Part shown: positions 46,131 through 56,311 of the stretch, one piece after another
Layout of the letters: every line of letters starts with the position of its first letter
Numbering within the stretch: position 1 is the stretch's first letter
Assembly: GCA_002840055.1 (NCBI GenBank)
Contig: PGZJ01000009.1
Span: forward strand, 1-64,000
DNA: 64,000 nucleotides
Direction of reading: 5' to 3'
From: Gammaproteobacteria bacterium HGW-Gammaproteobacteria-11
GTDB lineage: Bacteria > Pseudomonadota > Gammaproteobacteria > Pseudomonadales > Pseudomonadaceae
The notes under the pieces: generated by a model
Databases searched by the model: none
What the model saw: the letters and a program-made list of their open reading frames with translations, nothing else
What the model was told of the DNA's origin: nothing
Position numbers and translations under genes: made by a program

Positions 46131-46207
46131 TGTCATCTCTCCAGTCATGTACAACGCTTATGCCCGGGCAGCCCGATCGCGCCCAGGTCAAAACTCGTGT
46201 TTGTCTA

Positions 46208-47023
46208 TCAACGGCGCGACTGCCGCAAATAGGGAAACAGCAACCAGTACAGGCCGCGGAACGCCAGATCACAGAGCAGGCCCAATACGCCAATCACAAC
46301 AATGCCGGCCATGATGTCGTCCACATGCACAAAACGCCGGGCGCGCATCATCATTGCGCCAATACCGTCAGTGGCTGCGACAATCTCGGCAATCACCAGA
46401 TAGGTCCAACTGACTGCCAGCATCTGCCGACAGGTATCCACTATCCCTGGCAAGGACGCAGGCACCACCACCGTCCAGAGGATCACCCGCCTGGAACCGC
46501 CGAGGGTTTTTGCCGTTTCGATAAAATCTGCCGGTACCTGACGCACCACATCACTGATCAGGGTAATCAGGAACCACACCACGCCGATGACCAGAAAGGC
46601 GATCTTCTGTTCATCACCGGTACCCAGCCACATCAACAACAGCGGAATAAAAGCGGGCGCAGGCAGGTAACGAAACGCCGAGACCAGGGGATTGAAAAAG
46701 GCTGAGACCAGCGGAAACGCCCCCATCAGTACGCCCAGCGGCAAGGCAATGGCCAGAGCGACCCCGAAGCTCAAGGCAATGCGTTTGAGACTGCTCAAGA
46801 CATCGGCGCTGAAGCCCCGCTCAAGGAACAATTCACGCAGCGCTTCCAGTACTTGCAGCGGGCCGGGAAACAAAGGGCTGGGCGCCTCGCGCAGAGTGGC
46901 GGCGCAGTGCCAGAGCAGCACAAAAGCGATCCAGGCTGTCAGGCCCAACATCAGCCTGGCGCTTGGTGCCACCGGCTGTTTGAAGTCAAACTTGGCCCAG
47001 ACCATAGTCAACACACCTGCCAT
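46208..47023 (-). CDS. ABC importer permease, SsuC/TauC-like
   Basis: A 271-residue inner-membrane permease with about six helices. The conserved EAA loop reads ETAKTLGGSRRVILWTVVVPASLPGIVDTCRQMLAVSW. The start is the ATG with GGGGAG six bases upstream, 16 codons inside the longest frame. It is first in the three-gene import operon, which diverges from nothing obvious: the desaturase gene upstream is on the same strand. Confidence 0.9.
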   Translation of the reverse strand: MAGVLTMVWAKFDFKQPVAPSARLMLGLTAWIAFVLLWHCAATLREAPSPLFPGPLQVLEALRELFLERGFSADVLSSLKRIALSFGVALAIALPLGVLMGAFPLVSAFFNPLVSAFRYLPAPAFIPLLLMWLGTGDEQKIAFLVIGVVWFLITLISDVVRQVPADFIETAKTLGGSRRVILWTVVVPASLPGIVDTCRQMLAVSWTYLVIAEIVAATDGIGAMMMRARRFVHVDDIMAGIVVIGVLGLLCDLAFRGLYWLLFPYLRQSRR

Positions 47024-47086
47024 ACACTGCTCCCCGGTCTGACGCTTGTATCCCCTGCACACGCAGGCCAACCCAGTAAAAACACC

Positions 47087-48100
47087 TCAAAACGCCGTCA
47101 GAAAGGACAAGGCATTGACGCCAACCGCTTGCCCCTCACGCACCGTCGAACGCACATCGGCGGTGCCGTACTCTTCAGCCAGTACCCGCTCAACCCGGTG
47201 GCGATGAAAACAGCGCAATTGCCCTATCACGTCCAGCTGCTGCGGACAGTCATCGCCATAGAGTTCACGATGGAAGGCCGGTAGACGGAACCAGGGCATA
47301 TTCGGCTTGGTGTGGTGGGCGTTGTGGTAGGAAAAATTCAGCGCCAGCAGGTTGACCCATGGCCAGCGCGCCGACAGCAGGTTGCTGTAGGTATTGGACT
47401 CTTCATACTGCCGATCACCCTTGTGAACCGGCTTGATCTCAGGTGAATCCAGGGTATAGACGATCTCGTAATTATGCTGAAAGCTGTCCATGAAACGCAG
47501 GAAAGTCAGAAACAGCAGGTAGGCAAGTACGTAACCGACTGCCGCCAAGGGCGCAAACCAGGCAATCACGGCAAACAACGTGAAACGCAGCAGGGTCACG
47601 CGTATCACCCGGCCGCGTTGGGCACGCCTGGCCGGGTAGATAAAGGGCGCGGCAATCAGCATGGCATGCATCAGCAGCTCAACAGCCGGGATATAGCACC
47701 ACTCCAAAGCACGTACCAGCTTGTGCAGCCGTGGCCGCGCGGTCAGAAAGGCCCGATAGTCAAAAGTGACCGGCTCGCAGTTATCGACATGGTGACGCAT
47801 GTGCTTGTAGCGCATGTCTTCATAGGTACCGTAGTGCGAACCGGTGAGCACATTCATCCAGCGCCCCAGCCAGGTATTGTGCTCAACCTTCTTGAACAGG
47901 GCGTTGTGGCCGCATTCGTGAATCAGGTAGGCGGCAATGGTCATGGCATGGGCCGCAGCCAGCACACCCAGTACCAGACTCCACACGTTGCCAAGCAGCA
48001 TCAGTGCCCAGCCACCAAAGTAACCGATCAGAACGTAGGCAATGGCCAGGGTGTTGGGCCACATGCCGTTTTCCCGCCAGAGTGAACTGTATGACTGCAT
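47087..48100 (-). CDS. Membrane fatty-acid desaturase family protein
   Basis: A 337-residue membrane-bound di-iron enzyme. The three histidine boxes HECGHN, HMRHH and HNAHH are all present, with hydrophobic segments at ~15-60 and ~145-205 between them. It probably inserts a double bond into, or hydroxylates, a lipid acyl chain. The regiospecificity cannot be read. GAGGAGACACAGGTA precedes ATG. The following import operon starts 64 bp after the stop. Confidence 0.88.
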   Translation of the reverse strand: MQSYSSLWRENGMWPNTLAIAYVLIGYFGGWALMLLGNVWSLVLGVLAAAHAMTIAAYLIHECGHNALFKKVEHNTWLGRWMNVLTGSHYGTYEDMRYKHMRHHVDNCEPVTFDYRAFLTARPRLHKLVRALEWCYIPAVELLMHAMLIAAPFIYPARRAQRGRVIRVTLLRFTLFAVIAWFAPLAAVGYVLAYLLFLTFLRFMDSFQHNYEIVYTLDSPEIKPVHKGDRQYEESNTYSNLLSARWPWVNLLALNFSYHNAHHTKPNMPWFRLPAFHRELYGDDCPQQLDVIGQLRCFHRHRVERVLAEEYGTADVRSTVREGQAVGVNALSFLTAF

Positions 48101-48192
48101 TACCTGTGTCTCCTCGTTGAATCAACTTTCATATATCGACTGACTGCATGGCCTGAAGGGGCCAAACTCTGCACGACCCCGCGAGCCTAAAA

Positions 48193-48294
48193 CCCCTTCG
48201 CGGCGAGGCCGCCGCTCCCACCTACCCCTAGGAGGACCGAGTTCCATCTCGGCCCAGTGTTGGCGGCTAGCACCCTTGGTCGAGATGGAACTCG
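48193..48294. repeat. REP-like sequence and 14-bp inverted repeat
   Basis: 48193-48230 (CCTTCGCGGCGAGGCCGCCG, then CTCCCAC) has the character of a Pseudomonas REP unit. At 48238-48251 and 48281-48294 lie perfect 14-base inverted arms (CGAGTTCCATCTCG and complement) 29 bases apart. Both sit between two minus-strand genes. Confidence 0.55.
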
Positions 48295-48347
48295 ACCTGC
48301 CCGGCAACAGCAAACTCACTCGCAGCCAGGCCACCGCGCCTACCGGC

Positions 48348-49187
48348 TTACGTTGTGCGCTGGGCAAAACGCGCCTTCTGTCGCTGGCCTATCCAGCTGT
48401 TGACCTGCCACAGATCCGCCACAGGCTGATGGGTAAAGGGCAAGGTGTGCAGATAACCGTCCGGACCAAACTCGGGGGTCATGGTTGTGCCTGTGTAGCC
48501 GCGGCGAGCCTGAGCGGACCAGATCGCGTCCCAGCAACGCTCGTGGGATGCCAGGGCCTCGGCGTACTCGGGGGCAGCCGGATGTGGCACCTGCGGACCC
48601 TGGTCATAACCCACCCGGCCATGCACATGGTGGGCGCGTTCGGCGACTTCAAGAATGGTGTCCCACTCGCTGTCCATCAGCCGCTCGCAGACCACCACCC
48701 AGTGACTGAAATCGCAGGTAATCAATAGATCCGGAACCGCGCGCAAGACATCTCGGGTGATCCAGGGGTTGAAAAATGAGCGTCCGCGGTGGGTTTCGAA
48801 GCTGCACAACACGCCCTGCTGATCAGCCAGCGCCTGTGCCCGTTGAAAAAAATCGATCTGTACATCCAGTGGCCAGGCATCGCAGCCACCCATCACATTG
48901 CAGAACAGAGGGTTGAGCGGTTTACTTTGCTGAATTTTCAGTTCAAGCGAAGCCAGATGCTGCTCAGGTGTTGCAGTACGATCAGGCACATAGCTGCCTG
49001 TCGTGCAGATTTCGGCGATATAAGCCAGGCCATGACTGTGTAGCGTATCCAGAAACAGTGCCAGCTCAGCCTCGCCAGTGGGTGCTGGCGCTTCAATTCC
49101 CGAGAAGCCTGCCGCCACCGCCAAACTAGCCGCCTGCTCGATGCTGCCGGTATGCCCCCAGAGGGTCTTGAACAAGTCAAACTGCAT
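48348..49187 (-). CDS. Sugar-phosphate isomerase/epimerase-like TIM-barrel protein
   Basis: A 279-residue AP-endonuclease-2-type TIM barrel. Metal-ligand positions are suggested by VLCSFETHRGRSFFNP (Glu), ITCDFSHWVVV (Asp/His), HVHGRVGYDQGPQ (His) and MTPEFGPDGY (Glu). Such enzymes epimerise or isomerise sugars or polyols. The substrate is unknown. The ribosome site is GGGGG before ATG. It diverges from a winged-helix regulator gene, and two operator palindromes lie just upstream of its start, so it is a likely regulatory target. Confidence 0.82.
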   Translation of the reverse strand: MQFDLFKTLWGHTGSIEQAASLAVAAGFSGIEAPAPTGEAELALFLDTLHSHGLAYIAEICTTGSYVPDRTATPEQHLASLELKIQQSKPLNPLFCNVMGGCDAWPLDVQIDFFQRAQALADQQGVLCSFETHRGRSFFNPWITRDVLRAVPDLLITCDFSHWVVVCERLMDSEWDTILEVAERAHHVHGRVGYDQGPQVPHPAAPEYAEALASHERCWDAIWSAQARRGYTGTTMTPEFGPDGYLHTLPFTHQPVADLWQVNSWIGQRQKARFAQRTT

Positions 49188-49244
49188 GTTGCCCCCACAT
49201 CACAAAGTATCCGGGGTAACCAAAGCAAGGCTCATGCCATTTAC

Positions 49245-49258
49245 ATGCAAATTTGCAT
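49245..49258. promoter_or_regulatory. Perfect 14-bp palindrome, operator candidate 1
   Basis: ATGCAAATTTGCAT is fully symmetric and carries the TTACATGC half-site on its left side. It is 57 bp upstream of the isomerase start and 29 bp from operator candidate 2. Confidence 0.6.
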
Positions 49259-49269
49259 ATTAACCGATT

Positions 49270-49291
49270 TTACATGCACTTGAGCATGTAA
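49270..49291. promoter_or_regulatory. 22-bp inverted repeat, operator candidate 2
   Basis: TTACATGC and GCATGTAA are separated by six bases. The same TTACATGC half-site recurs 29 bases away. It lies in the shared region of two divergent genes. Confidence 0.65.
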
Positions 49292-49456
49292 GCAGGCGCG
49301 TCACGCGTTCAGACTGCAGCAGAAAACGCACCAAAACCAATCATGGCCGCACAATTCGTGAACACCGGCACAAGCCTGTTGGGAAACTTGATCAGGGCAA
49401 TTGCAGCAATCAGGCTAATCGCGCCTAATAGACGACACAGCTACAAGGAACAGCGC

Positions 49457-49834
49457 ATGAGCAGACCTTTCAACGCCGCCGACCGTATTCTGGCAGCCAA
49501 GGCCATTTTTGATATAGACACCTTCTGGTCGACCAGCTTTGCCGATACCGGCCTGAGCGATCTGAACTATTGCGACCTGTTTACCCAGATGTGGCTAAAC
49601 CGTGAAGCGCCGCCACAACCCAAAACCGAGCTGTATGCGCTGATGCCCAATATCAGCCGTCGGACAGCGGTCAAATATGTGCAGAATGCCATTGACCAGG
49701 GCATGTTGGCTGAGCAGGAATGTGACACCGATCGTCGCATCCGACTGATCAGGCTGACACCAGCGGCCTGCGCCAAGGTCGAGCGCTTCCTGGATCATAC
49801 CTGCGCCTGCTTCAGTAGTGTTGGCAATCCATGA
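49457..49834 (+). CDS. MarR-like winged-helix regulator
   Basis: A 125-residue protein. The start is the ATG with AAGGAA upstream. The winged-helix core NISRRTAVKYVQNAIDQGMLAEQECDTDRRIRLIRLTPAA (recognition helix, then a DRRIRLI wing) resembles MarR-family regulators that end with L-T-x-x-G/A. It diverges from the TIM-barrel isomerase gene with two palindromes between them, so it probably represses that gene and itself. The effector is unknown. Confidence 0.8.
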   Translation: MSRPFNAADRILAAKAIFDIDTFWSTSFADTGLSDLNYCDLFTQMWLNREAPPQPKTELYALMPNISRRTAVKYVQNAIDQGMLAEQECDTDRRIRLIRLTPAACAKVERFLDHTCACFSSVGNP

Positions 49835-49867
49835 CCAGCGGCCATGAGCAATCTTTCATTCAGGCAG

Positions 49868-49892
49868 AAAAAAACCGGGCTTCAACCCGGTT
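49868..49892 (-). terminator. Rho-independent terminator of the sugar-nucleotide block
   Basis: On the minus strand the AACCGGG/CCCGGTT stem is followed by TTTTTTT. It lies 18 bp after the wbpM stop, and on the plus strand it could also end the MarR-like gene. Confidence 0.85.
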
Positions 49893-49910
49893 ATTTTACT
49901 CAGAATACTG

Positions 49911-51905
49911 CTAACGCGCTGTACGCTCTGTTTGCTCATAGAGCAAGTCAACAATGCCATTGCTTGGCACATAACCCTGAACAGTGGAAAGCAAAATACT
50001 GCGCACCCCTTCAAGCTCATCCTGCTGAACAGCTTCTTTCAACTGGTCCAAAACCTGTAGCATCTGCGACCAGGGCAAAAAGACTTCGTTGGCACGGAAA
50101 ATCTTCTCATGACCGGTTGTTTCGGGGTTGTTACCGATCAACAGCTCCTCATAGAGCTTCTCCCCGGGCCGTAAGCCGGTGAAAGACAATCCGATATCAC
50201 CCTTGATGTTCTGTTCATCGCGCACGCTCAGGCCGGAAAGCATGATCATCTTGCGAGCCAGGTCAACAATACGCACCGGTTCGCCCATATCCAGTACGAA
50301 TACATCACCGCCCTGCCCCATGGCGCCCGCCTGAATAACCAGCTGTGCGGCTTCAGGGATGGTCATGAAATACCGGGTGATGTCCGGATGGGTAACCGTT
50401 ACCGGCCCACCACGGCGGATCTGTTCACGAAAAAGGGGAATGACCGAACCCGAAGAGTCCAGAACATTACCAAAACGTACCATGCTGAAACGGGTACGGT
50501 TGACCTGATTGACCTGCTCATCGTCCCCCCAGAGATGCGGCGCCTGTTCGGCGCTCAGTGCCTGCAGCAGCATTTCCGCAAGTCGCTTGGTTGAACCCAT
50601 AACATTGGTCGGCCGCACGGCCTTGTCGGTGGACACCAGAACAAAGTGTTCGACCTGACAGCGAATGGCTGCCTGGGCGGCGAACAGCGTGCCAAAGACA
50701 TTGTTCATGATGCCTTCGGCAACATTCATTTCGACCATAGGTACATGCTTATAGGCAGCGGCATGGTAAAGGGTCTGTACCCCCCAGGCGCTGATCACAT
50801 CCTCAACCCGTTGCGGATTGCGAATGGACGCCAGTATGGGCACCAGCTCAACTTCAATGGATCGTGAACGAGCGAAAGACGACAGCTCGGCATGTATCCC
50901 GTAAAGCGCAAATTCACTGTGCTCCAGCAAAACGATACGCGCAGGATTGGACTGAATTATTTGCCGGCATAGTTCGCTGCCTATGGATCCCCCGGCCCCG
51001 GTCACCATGACCGACTTGCCCTTGATGCAGCGTTCGAACAGGCTTTGATCCGGCGGCACCGAGTCACGTCCAAGCAAATCCGTCACATCCACATCCTGCA
51101 GGTCGTCAACCTTTACCCGCCCTGACGCCAGGTCCATCAACCCGGGTATCGAGCGCACATGCAAGGGATACTGCTGCAACCTGGTCAGGACTTCACGACG
51201 ACGAGCCCGGGTAGCCGAGGGAATAGCCAAAAATACCTCACGCAGCCCGGTTTTGCCGATCAGCTTGTCAATGCTTGCTGAACTGTAGACCGGCACACCT
51301 GCCATGCTGCGCTCAAGCAAGGTCTCATCGTCATCGATAAAGGCAACAGTCTTGTACTGGCTGCCCATACGCAACGAGGCGAGTAGCTGATTACCGGCCG
51401 ACCCTGCTCCGTAGATGGCAATCGGAATGGCCGTCGACAGCGGCTGATCAGCACCGCTATTGCCTGCCAGAAACCAGTGCCCCATAAAATACTGACGTGC
51501 GGCCAGACGCAGACCACCAATCAGCATCAGACTCAACCACCAGTAATTGAACAGCGCCGAGCGTGGAAAGCTGATAACCCAACCGGCATCCCTGATCAAC
51601 AACAGGGCCAGAACAAAACCCAGATATCCCAGGGTCACAGCCTTGAGAATGCCTACCAGCGCATCGTTGCCCAGATGGCGCATAACGGCGCGGTACATGC
51701 CCATACGAATGTAAAAGGGAATGGCAATCAGGGGTGCAGCCAGAAACAGCAGCGTCTGCCCCATATCGGGCCAGCGCCAGCCCTCATTGCCTAACCGCAG
51801 ATAAAGCGCACACCACATGGCAACCGATAGCAGGATCAGGTCAGCCAGAATCTGAATGCTGCGTTTCTGCGCGTAACTCAAGCCAATCAATCTGTCCTTG
51901 AGCAC
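49911..51905 (-). CDS. wbpM: Membrane UDP-sugar 4,6-dehydratase (WbpM/CapD/PglF type)
   Basis: A 664-residue protein. The GTG at 51905 is preferred because GGAG lies six bases upstream; a TTG four codons earlier has none. Four N-terminal transmembrane helices (residues ~15-130) are followed by a CoA-binding-like domain (IAIYGAGSAGNQLL) and an extended SDR domain. The latter has NAD motif VTGAGGSIGSELCRQI and ends with LRPGEKLYEELL. The usual Ser/Tyr triad site is represented by VSTDKAVRPTNVMGSTKR, with Met in place of Tyr, which is known for this subfamily. It makes 4-keto-6-deoxy sugars for O-antigen or capsule. Confidence 0.92.
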   Translation of the reverse strand: MLKDRLIGLSYAQKRSIQILADLILLSVAMWCALYLRLGNEGWRWPDMGQTLLFLAAPLIAIPFYIRMGMYRAVMRHLGNDALVGILKAVTLGYLGFVLALLLIRDAGWVISFPRSALFNYWWLSLMLIGGLRLAARQYFMGHWFLAGNSGADQPLSTAIPIAIYGAGSAGNQLLASLRMGSQYKTVAFIDDDETLLERSMAGVPVYSSASIDKLIGKTGLREVFLAIPSATRARRREVLTRLQQYPLHVRSIPGLMDLASGRVKVDDLQDVDVTDLLGRDSVPPDQSLFERCIKGKSVMVTGAGGSIGSELCRQIIQSNPARIVLLEHSEFALYGIHAELSSFARSRSIEVELVPILASIRNPQRVEDVISAWGVQTLYHAAAYKHVPMVEMNVAEGIMNNVFGTLFAAQAAIRCQVEHFVLVSTDKAVRPTNVMGSTKRLAEMLLQALSAEQAPHLWGDDEQVNQVNRTRFSMVRFGNVLDSSGSVIPLFREQIRRGGPVTVTHPDITRYFMTIPEAAQLVIQAGAMGQGGDVFVLDMGEPVRIVDLARKMIMLSGLSVRDEQNIKGDIGLSFTGLRPGEKLYEELLIGNNPETTGHEKIFRANEVFLPWSQMLQVLDQLKEAVQQDELEGVRSILLSTVQGYVPSNGIVDLLYEQTERTAR

Positions 51906-52018
51906 AGAGATCTCCAATCAAGGGAACCGAATATGTCAAAGCACTATTCTAGAGCTATTGACTACGGACATAGGGGTCCAGTTTCAGTAAAAAACGGAAC
52001 TACAGTTCGGCGTCCTGT

Positions 52019-53038
52019 TCAGACCCCGTATCCATTCGGGTTGTTCAATTGCCAGCGCCAGGCATCGGCGCACATGCTTTGCAAATCCAGTTCAGCCCGC
52101 CAACCGAGTTCAGCGCTGGCCAGGGATGGATCGGCATAGCAACTGGCTACATCACCCGGGCGCCGTGCAACAAAGCGCCTGGGCAAGGACTTTCCACAGG
52201 CCTGTTCGAAGGCGTGCAGCATATCCAGCACCGAGTAACCCTGCCCTGTCCCCAGGTTGAAAGCCTTGATGCCGGGCTTGCCGTTCAGCCACTCGAGGGC
52301 TTGTACATGCCCGGCTGCCAAGTCCATAACATGAATATAGTCCCTGACACCGGTTCCGTCAGGTGTCGGGTAATCATTGCCAAACACACTCAGGTGGTCA
52401 CGACGCCCAACCGCCACTTGGGCCACATAGGGCATGAGATTGTTGGGGATACCGGCCGGATCCTCGCCTATCAGACCGCTGGGGTGGGCCCCCACCGGGT
52501 TGAAGTAGCGCAACAGGGCAATATTCCAGCTGCCATCGGCCTGATGCAGATCGGTCAGCATCTGCTCGATCATCAGCTTGGAGTGGCCATAGGGGTTGGT
52601 GGCACTCAGGGGAAAGTCTTCCTTGATCGGCAGACGGGCAGGATCGCCATACACCGTGGCCGAGGAGCTGAAGACCAGATTTTTCACACCCGCTCGCTGC
52701 ATGGCCGCGCACAGCACCAGGGTGCCACTGATATTGTTGTGGTAATAGCGCAGGGGTTGCTGAACCGACTCACCGACCGACTTGAGTCCGGCGAAATGAA
52801 TCACCGCATCGATAGGCTGCTCACTGAACAGTTGATCAAGCAAGGGGGCATCGTTGATGTCGCCGACAGTGCAGGGCACAGAACTGCCGGTTATATGCTC
52901 GACCCGGCGCAAGGCCTCAGGTGAGCTGTTGCTGAAATTATCCAGCACTCTAACGCTGAAACCCGCCTCAAGCAGCTTGATGCAGGTATGGGTGCCAATA
53001 TAGCCCGCACCACCGGTAACCAGAATGAGTTTGCCCAT
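52019..53038 (-). CDS. galE: UDP-glucose 4-epimerase
   Basis: A 339-residue SDR enzyme interconverting UDP-glucose and UDP-galactose. NAD motif VTGGAGYIGTHTC, SSSATVYGDPARLP (Ser), and YGHSKLMIEQML (Tyr-x-x-x-Lys) are all present. The length is that of E. coli GalE. The start is the ATG at 53038; the longer frame lacks a ribosome site. It lies between wbpM and manB, supplying galactose-type precursors for surface sugars. Confidence 0.95.
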   Translation of the reverse strand: MGKLILVTGGAGYIGTHTCIKLLEAGFSVRVLDNFSNSSPEALRRVEHITGSSVPCTVGDINDAPLLDQLFSEQPIDAVIHFAGLKSVGESVQQPLRYYHNNISGTLVLCAAMQRAGVKNLVFSSSATVYGDPARLPIKEDFPLSATNPYGHSKLMIEQMLTDLHQADGSWNIALLRYFNPVGAHPSGLIGEDPAGIPNNLMPYVAQVAVGRRDHLSVFGNDYPTPDGTGVRDYIHVMDLAAGHVQALEWLNGKPGIKAFNLGTGQGYSVLDMLHAFEQACGKSLPRRFVARRPGDVASCYADPSLASAELGWRAELDLQSMCADAWRWQLNNPNGYGV

Positions 53039-53152
53039 GGAATGGCGCCTTTGAACATGAACACGGATTATGAACCCTGTTGATTCATGCGTCACCCCAT
53101 AGCCCGGTCAGGAATATTGCCGATCAAGTGCTCAGATCTGCGTAGCAGAGCC

Positions 53153-54571
53153 TCAATGCTCCCCTGCTGAAGCGCCCGAGCGCTGTTGAATCGCCTCCAG
53201 CAGGCGTTCGGTTTCACGCTCCATAAGTCCCTGGTCAGCTCGGCTTTCGACATTCAGGCGGATGACCGGCTCGGTGTTCGAGGCGCGCAGATTGAAGCGC
53301 CACTCGGCGAAGCAGACACTGACACCGTCGGTATGATCCAACTCCAGTGCATCCGGGGCATACTGCGCCTCGATCTCACGCAGCACCTGCGGGGCATCAG
53401 CCACGGTAAGATTGATCTCGCCCGACGAGGGATAGGCGGCAATACGCTCGTCCACCAGCGCTGACAAGGGCTTGCCCTTGACGCACAGCAGCTCGGCCAC
53501 CAGCAGCCAGGGGATCATGCCGCTGTCGCAGTAGGCAAAGTCGCGGAAATAGTGATGCGCGCTCATTTCGCCGCCATAGACCGCATCCTCTTCACGCATG
53601 CGTTCCTTGATAAAGGCGTGCCCGGCCTTGGTTTGTACGGCTACACCGCCGTTCTGCTCGACCTGCTCCACGGTGTTCCAGACCAGTCGGGGATCATGGA
53701 TGATGCGCGCGCCTTTCTCCTTCTGCAGGAAGGCTTCAGCCAACAAACCGACAATATAGTAGCCCTCGACAAAGCGGCCCTGCTCGTCGAACAGGAAGCA
53801 GCGGTCAAAATCCCCATCCCAGGCAATACCCATGTCAGCGCCATGGGCCAGCACCGCGTCACGCGTCAGGCTGCGATTTTCCACCAGCAGTGGATTGGGT
53901 ATGCCGTTGGGAAAGCTACCATCAGGTTCATGGCAAATCTTGATCAGTTCAACCGGCATGTTCAGATTGGCAAACGCCGCTTCCAGGGCATCCACCGCCG
54001 GACCGGCAGCCCCGTTGCCGGCGTTGACCACCAGTTTCAGGGGCTTGAAAGCAGCTGGGTTGATATAGCCCATCAGATGACGGATATAGTCCTCACGGGT
54101 ATCAACTTGCTGGTAGCTGCCGCGCTGGCTGTCTGACACGGCCGGGTCACGACCATCCACCAGGTCATATTCAAGGCTCTCGGCCAGGCTACGAATCGCT
54201 TTCAGACCGCTATCAGCGGAAATCGGCCTGGAACCCTCGCGAACCAGTTTGAAACCGTTGTAGTCGATCGGGTTGTGCGATGCCGTGACCTCAATGCCAC
54301 CATCCACACCGAGATGGAAGGTAGCAAAATACACCTCCTCGGTGCCTGCAAGGCCCAGATCCAGAACGTCGACGCCCTCATCACGCAGGCCGTTGGCCAA
54401 AGATGCTTTCAGCTCAGCGGAGGTGCTGCGCACATCTCCGCCCAGCACAATGCGGCTGGGTTTGAGCCACTGGGCAAAGGCCCGGGCGATGCGGTAAGCC
54501 ACGTCCTCATTGAGCTGAGTGCCCAACTGGCCGCGAATATCATAGGCTTTGAAGCAGGTTATCTCAGACAT
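53153..54571 (-). CDS. manB: Phosphomannomutase/phosphoglucomutase (CpsG/ManB type)
   Basis: A 472-residue alpha-D-phosphohexomutase. It begins [17 protein letters not shown]. The phosphoserine loop is [12 protein letters not shown], the metal loop [14 protein letters not shown], and the sugar loop [12 protein letters not shown]. The C-terminal phosphate loop [15 protein letters not shown] is complete. It resembles enterobacterial CpsG/ManB rather than P. aeruginosa AlgC. It interconverts mannose- or glucose-1-phosphate and 6-phosphate, and so links pgi to GDP-mannose or galU. Confidence 0.92.
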   Translation of the reverse strand: MSEITCFKAYDIRGQLGTQLNEDVAYRIARAFAQWLKPSRIVLGGDVRSTSAELKASLANGLRDEGVDVLDLGLAGTEEVYFATFHLGVDGGIEVTASHNPIDYNGFKLVREGSRPISADSGLKAIRSLAESLEYDLVDGRDPAVSDSQRGSYQQVDTREDYIRHLMGYINPAAFKPLKLVVNAGNGAAGPAVDALEAAFANLNMPVELIKICHEPDGSFPNGIPNPLLVENRSLTRDAVLAHGADMGIAWDGDFDRCFLFDEQGRFVEGYYIVGLLAEAFLQKEKGARIIHDPRLVWNTVEQVEQNGGVAVQTKAGHAFIKERMREEDAVYGGEMSAHHYFRDFAYCDSGMIPWLLVAELLCVKGKPLSALVDERIAAYPSSGEINLTVADAPQVLREIEAQYAPDALELDHTDGVSVCFAEWRFNLRASNTEPVIRLNVESRADQGLMERETERLLEAIQQRSGASAGEH

Positions 54572-54664
54572 GTAAGTCCCTGGGTGATGAAGTAAGTCCA
54601 TTTGCCCCCGTGCAGTCAGGGGACGGTGATCAACGGTGATCCGACCTGTTGTTGCAATCCTGGT

Positions 54665-56311
54665 TCAGTGTTTATCCATTACTGCAGCCAGCAAACCTGC
54701 CGTGGAGGCATCCAGCCCTTGCCCCAAGGGTTGCTCTGCCCGCAACTGGGCCAAGGCATCTACTGCAATAAGCTTGCCCATTTCCACGCCCCACTGATCA
54801 AAGGGGTTGATCTCCCAGATCACCGATTGCACAAACACCTTGTGTTCATACAGCGCAATCAACGCCCCAAGACTGAAAGGCGACAACTCATCCAGCAACA
54901 GCGTGGTGCAGGGCTGGTTGCCCCGATAGCGCCGGTACAACGGCAGGCTTTCGGCATCGGCCAGCGCTGCATCACCAAAGGCCAACAGGCGTGACTGCGC
55001 CAGGCAGTTGGCAATTGCCAGTTGATGCTGGGCCGCCAGTTCCTCCATGCCCTCCAGATGCTGAGCCTCACGGTAACGCCGTGCCGGCACGATGAAATCG
55101 CAGGCGACCGGCTGCGTACCCTGGTGCAACAGCTGATAAAAGGCATGCTGTGCATTCGGCCCCACATCACCCCAGATGATCGGACAGGTATTGCGTGTTA
55201 CCAGAGCACCATCGCGCGTCACCCGCTTGCCGTTAGACTCCATTTCCAGTTGTTCAAGATACGCAGGGAATTGTTTCAATCTGCCGTCATAGGGCAAGAT
55301 CGCCAGGGCATTGATACCCAGCAGATTGACATTCCAGATGCCCAGCATGGCCATAAGCACCGGCAGATTTTCGGTACCGGGTGCTTCACAAAAGTGCCAA
55401 TCCATGTGATGCGCCCCATCCAGCAGCTCGCGAAAGCCCGCCATCCCCAGCGTAAGCGCAATTGGCAGGCCTATTGCCGACCATAATGAGTAACGTCCAC
55501 CGACCCAGTCCCAGAGCAGTAACTGGTTACTTTTGCTGATACCCCATTCAGTCATTTTCTCTGGCGCTGCCGACACCCCAATAAAATGGCATTGCAGTAG
55601 TGCGGGCGAGTCACCCAGACTGCGCTGAAGCCATTGGCGCGCAGTATCGGCGTTGCTCAGGGTATCTATGGTGGTAAAGGACTTGGACGACACAATGAAC
55701 AGGGTGGTATGCGGGTTCAGTGTCTGCAGAATCTGCGCCAACTGACTGCCATCCATGGTCGAGGCAAAGTACACCCGCAATGGTCCGGCTGTCTCAACCT
55801 TGAAATCACGCAGGGCATCACAGACCATCAGCGGGCCCAGATCAGAGCCACCTACACCAATGTTAACCACATGGGTAATGGCTTCACCGCTGACACCGCG
55901 CCACTGGCCAGCGTGCAGCTTGGTAACCAGGGATTCCATGCGCTGTAACTGCGCATGAATCATGCCTGCCAGCGGCAGCCCGTCCAGATCACCATCGGCC
56001 TCCGCCGGCAAACGCAGAGCCCAGTGCATGGCCGACCGACCCTCACTGGTATTCACCCGCTCACCGGCAAACAGCCGCTCACGCCAGAATGACAGGCCAC
56101 TGGCATCGGCAAGACGGCACAACTCGGCCAATACTTCATTGGTCACGCGCTGTTTGGACATATCCAGCAGTAACGGTCCACAGCGGCGTTGCAGCGCCTC
56201 AAAACGCGCCGGATCAGCCTCGAACAACTCGGCAATGGTAACCCCGTCAAATTGCTCGGCCAGTACTTTTAGTCTGGCCCAGGCCTGGGTCTTGTCGCTC
56301 TGCTCGGTCAC
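54665..56311 (-). CDS. pgi: Glucose-6-phosphate isomerase
   Basis: A 548-residue enzyme converting glucose-6-phosphate and fructose-6-phosphate. The signature segments [31 protein letters not shown] and [11 protein letters not shown] are present. The C-terminal PGI signature is [13 protein letters not shown]. It starts at GTG, directly after the TGA of the upstream gene with no intergenic bases, so translation is coupled to the dehydrogenase-like gene. GAGAGG serves as ribosome site. Confidence 0.97.
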   Translation of the reverse strand: MTEQSDKTQAWARLKVLAEQFDGVTIAELFEADPARFEALQRRCGPLLLDMSKQRVTNEVLAELCRLADASGLSFWRERLFAGERVNTSEGRSAMHWALRLPAEADGDLDGLPLAGMIHAQLQRMESLVTKLHAGQWRGVSGEAITHVVNIGVGGSDLGPLMVCDALRDFKVETAGPLRVYFASTMDGSQLAQILQTLNPHTTLFIVSSKSFTTIDTLSNADTARQWLQRSLGDSPALLQCHFIGVSAAPEKMTEWGISKSNQLLLWDWVGGRYSLWSAIGLPIALTLGMAGFRELLDGAHHMDWHFCEAPGTENLPVLMAMLGIWNVNLLGINALAILPYDGRLKQFPAYLEQLEMESNGKRVTRDGALVTRNTCPIIWGDVGPNAQHAFYQLLHQGTQPVACDFIVPARRYREAQHLEGMEELAAQHQLAIANCLAQSRLLAFGDAALADAESLPLYRRYRGNQPCTTLLLDELSPFSLGALIALYEHKVFVQSVIWEINPFDQWGVEMGKLIAVDALAQLRAEQPLGQGLDASTAGLLAAVMDKH

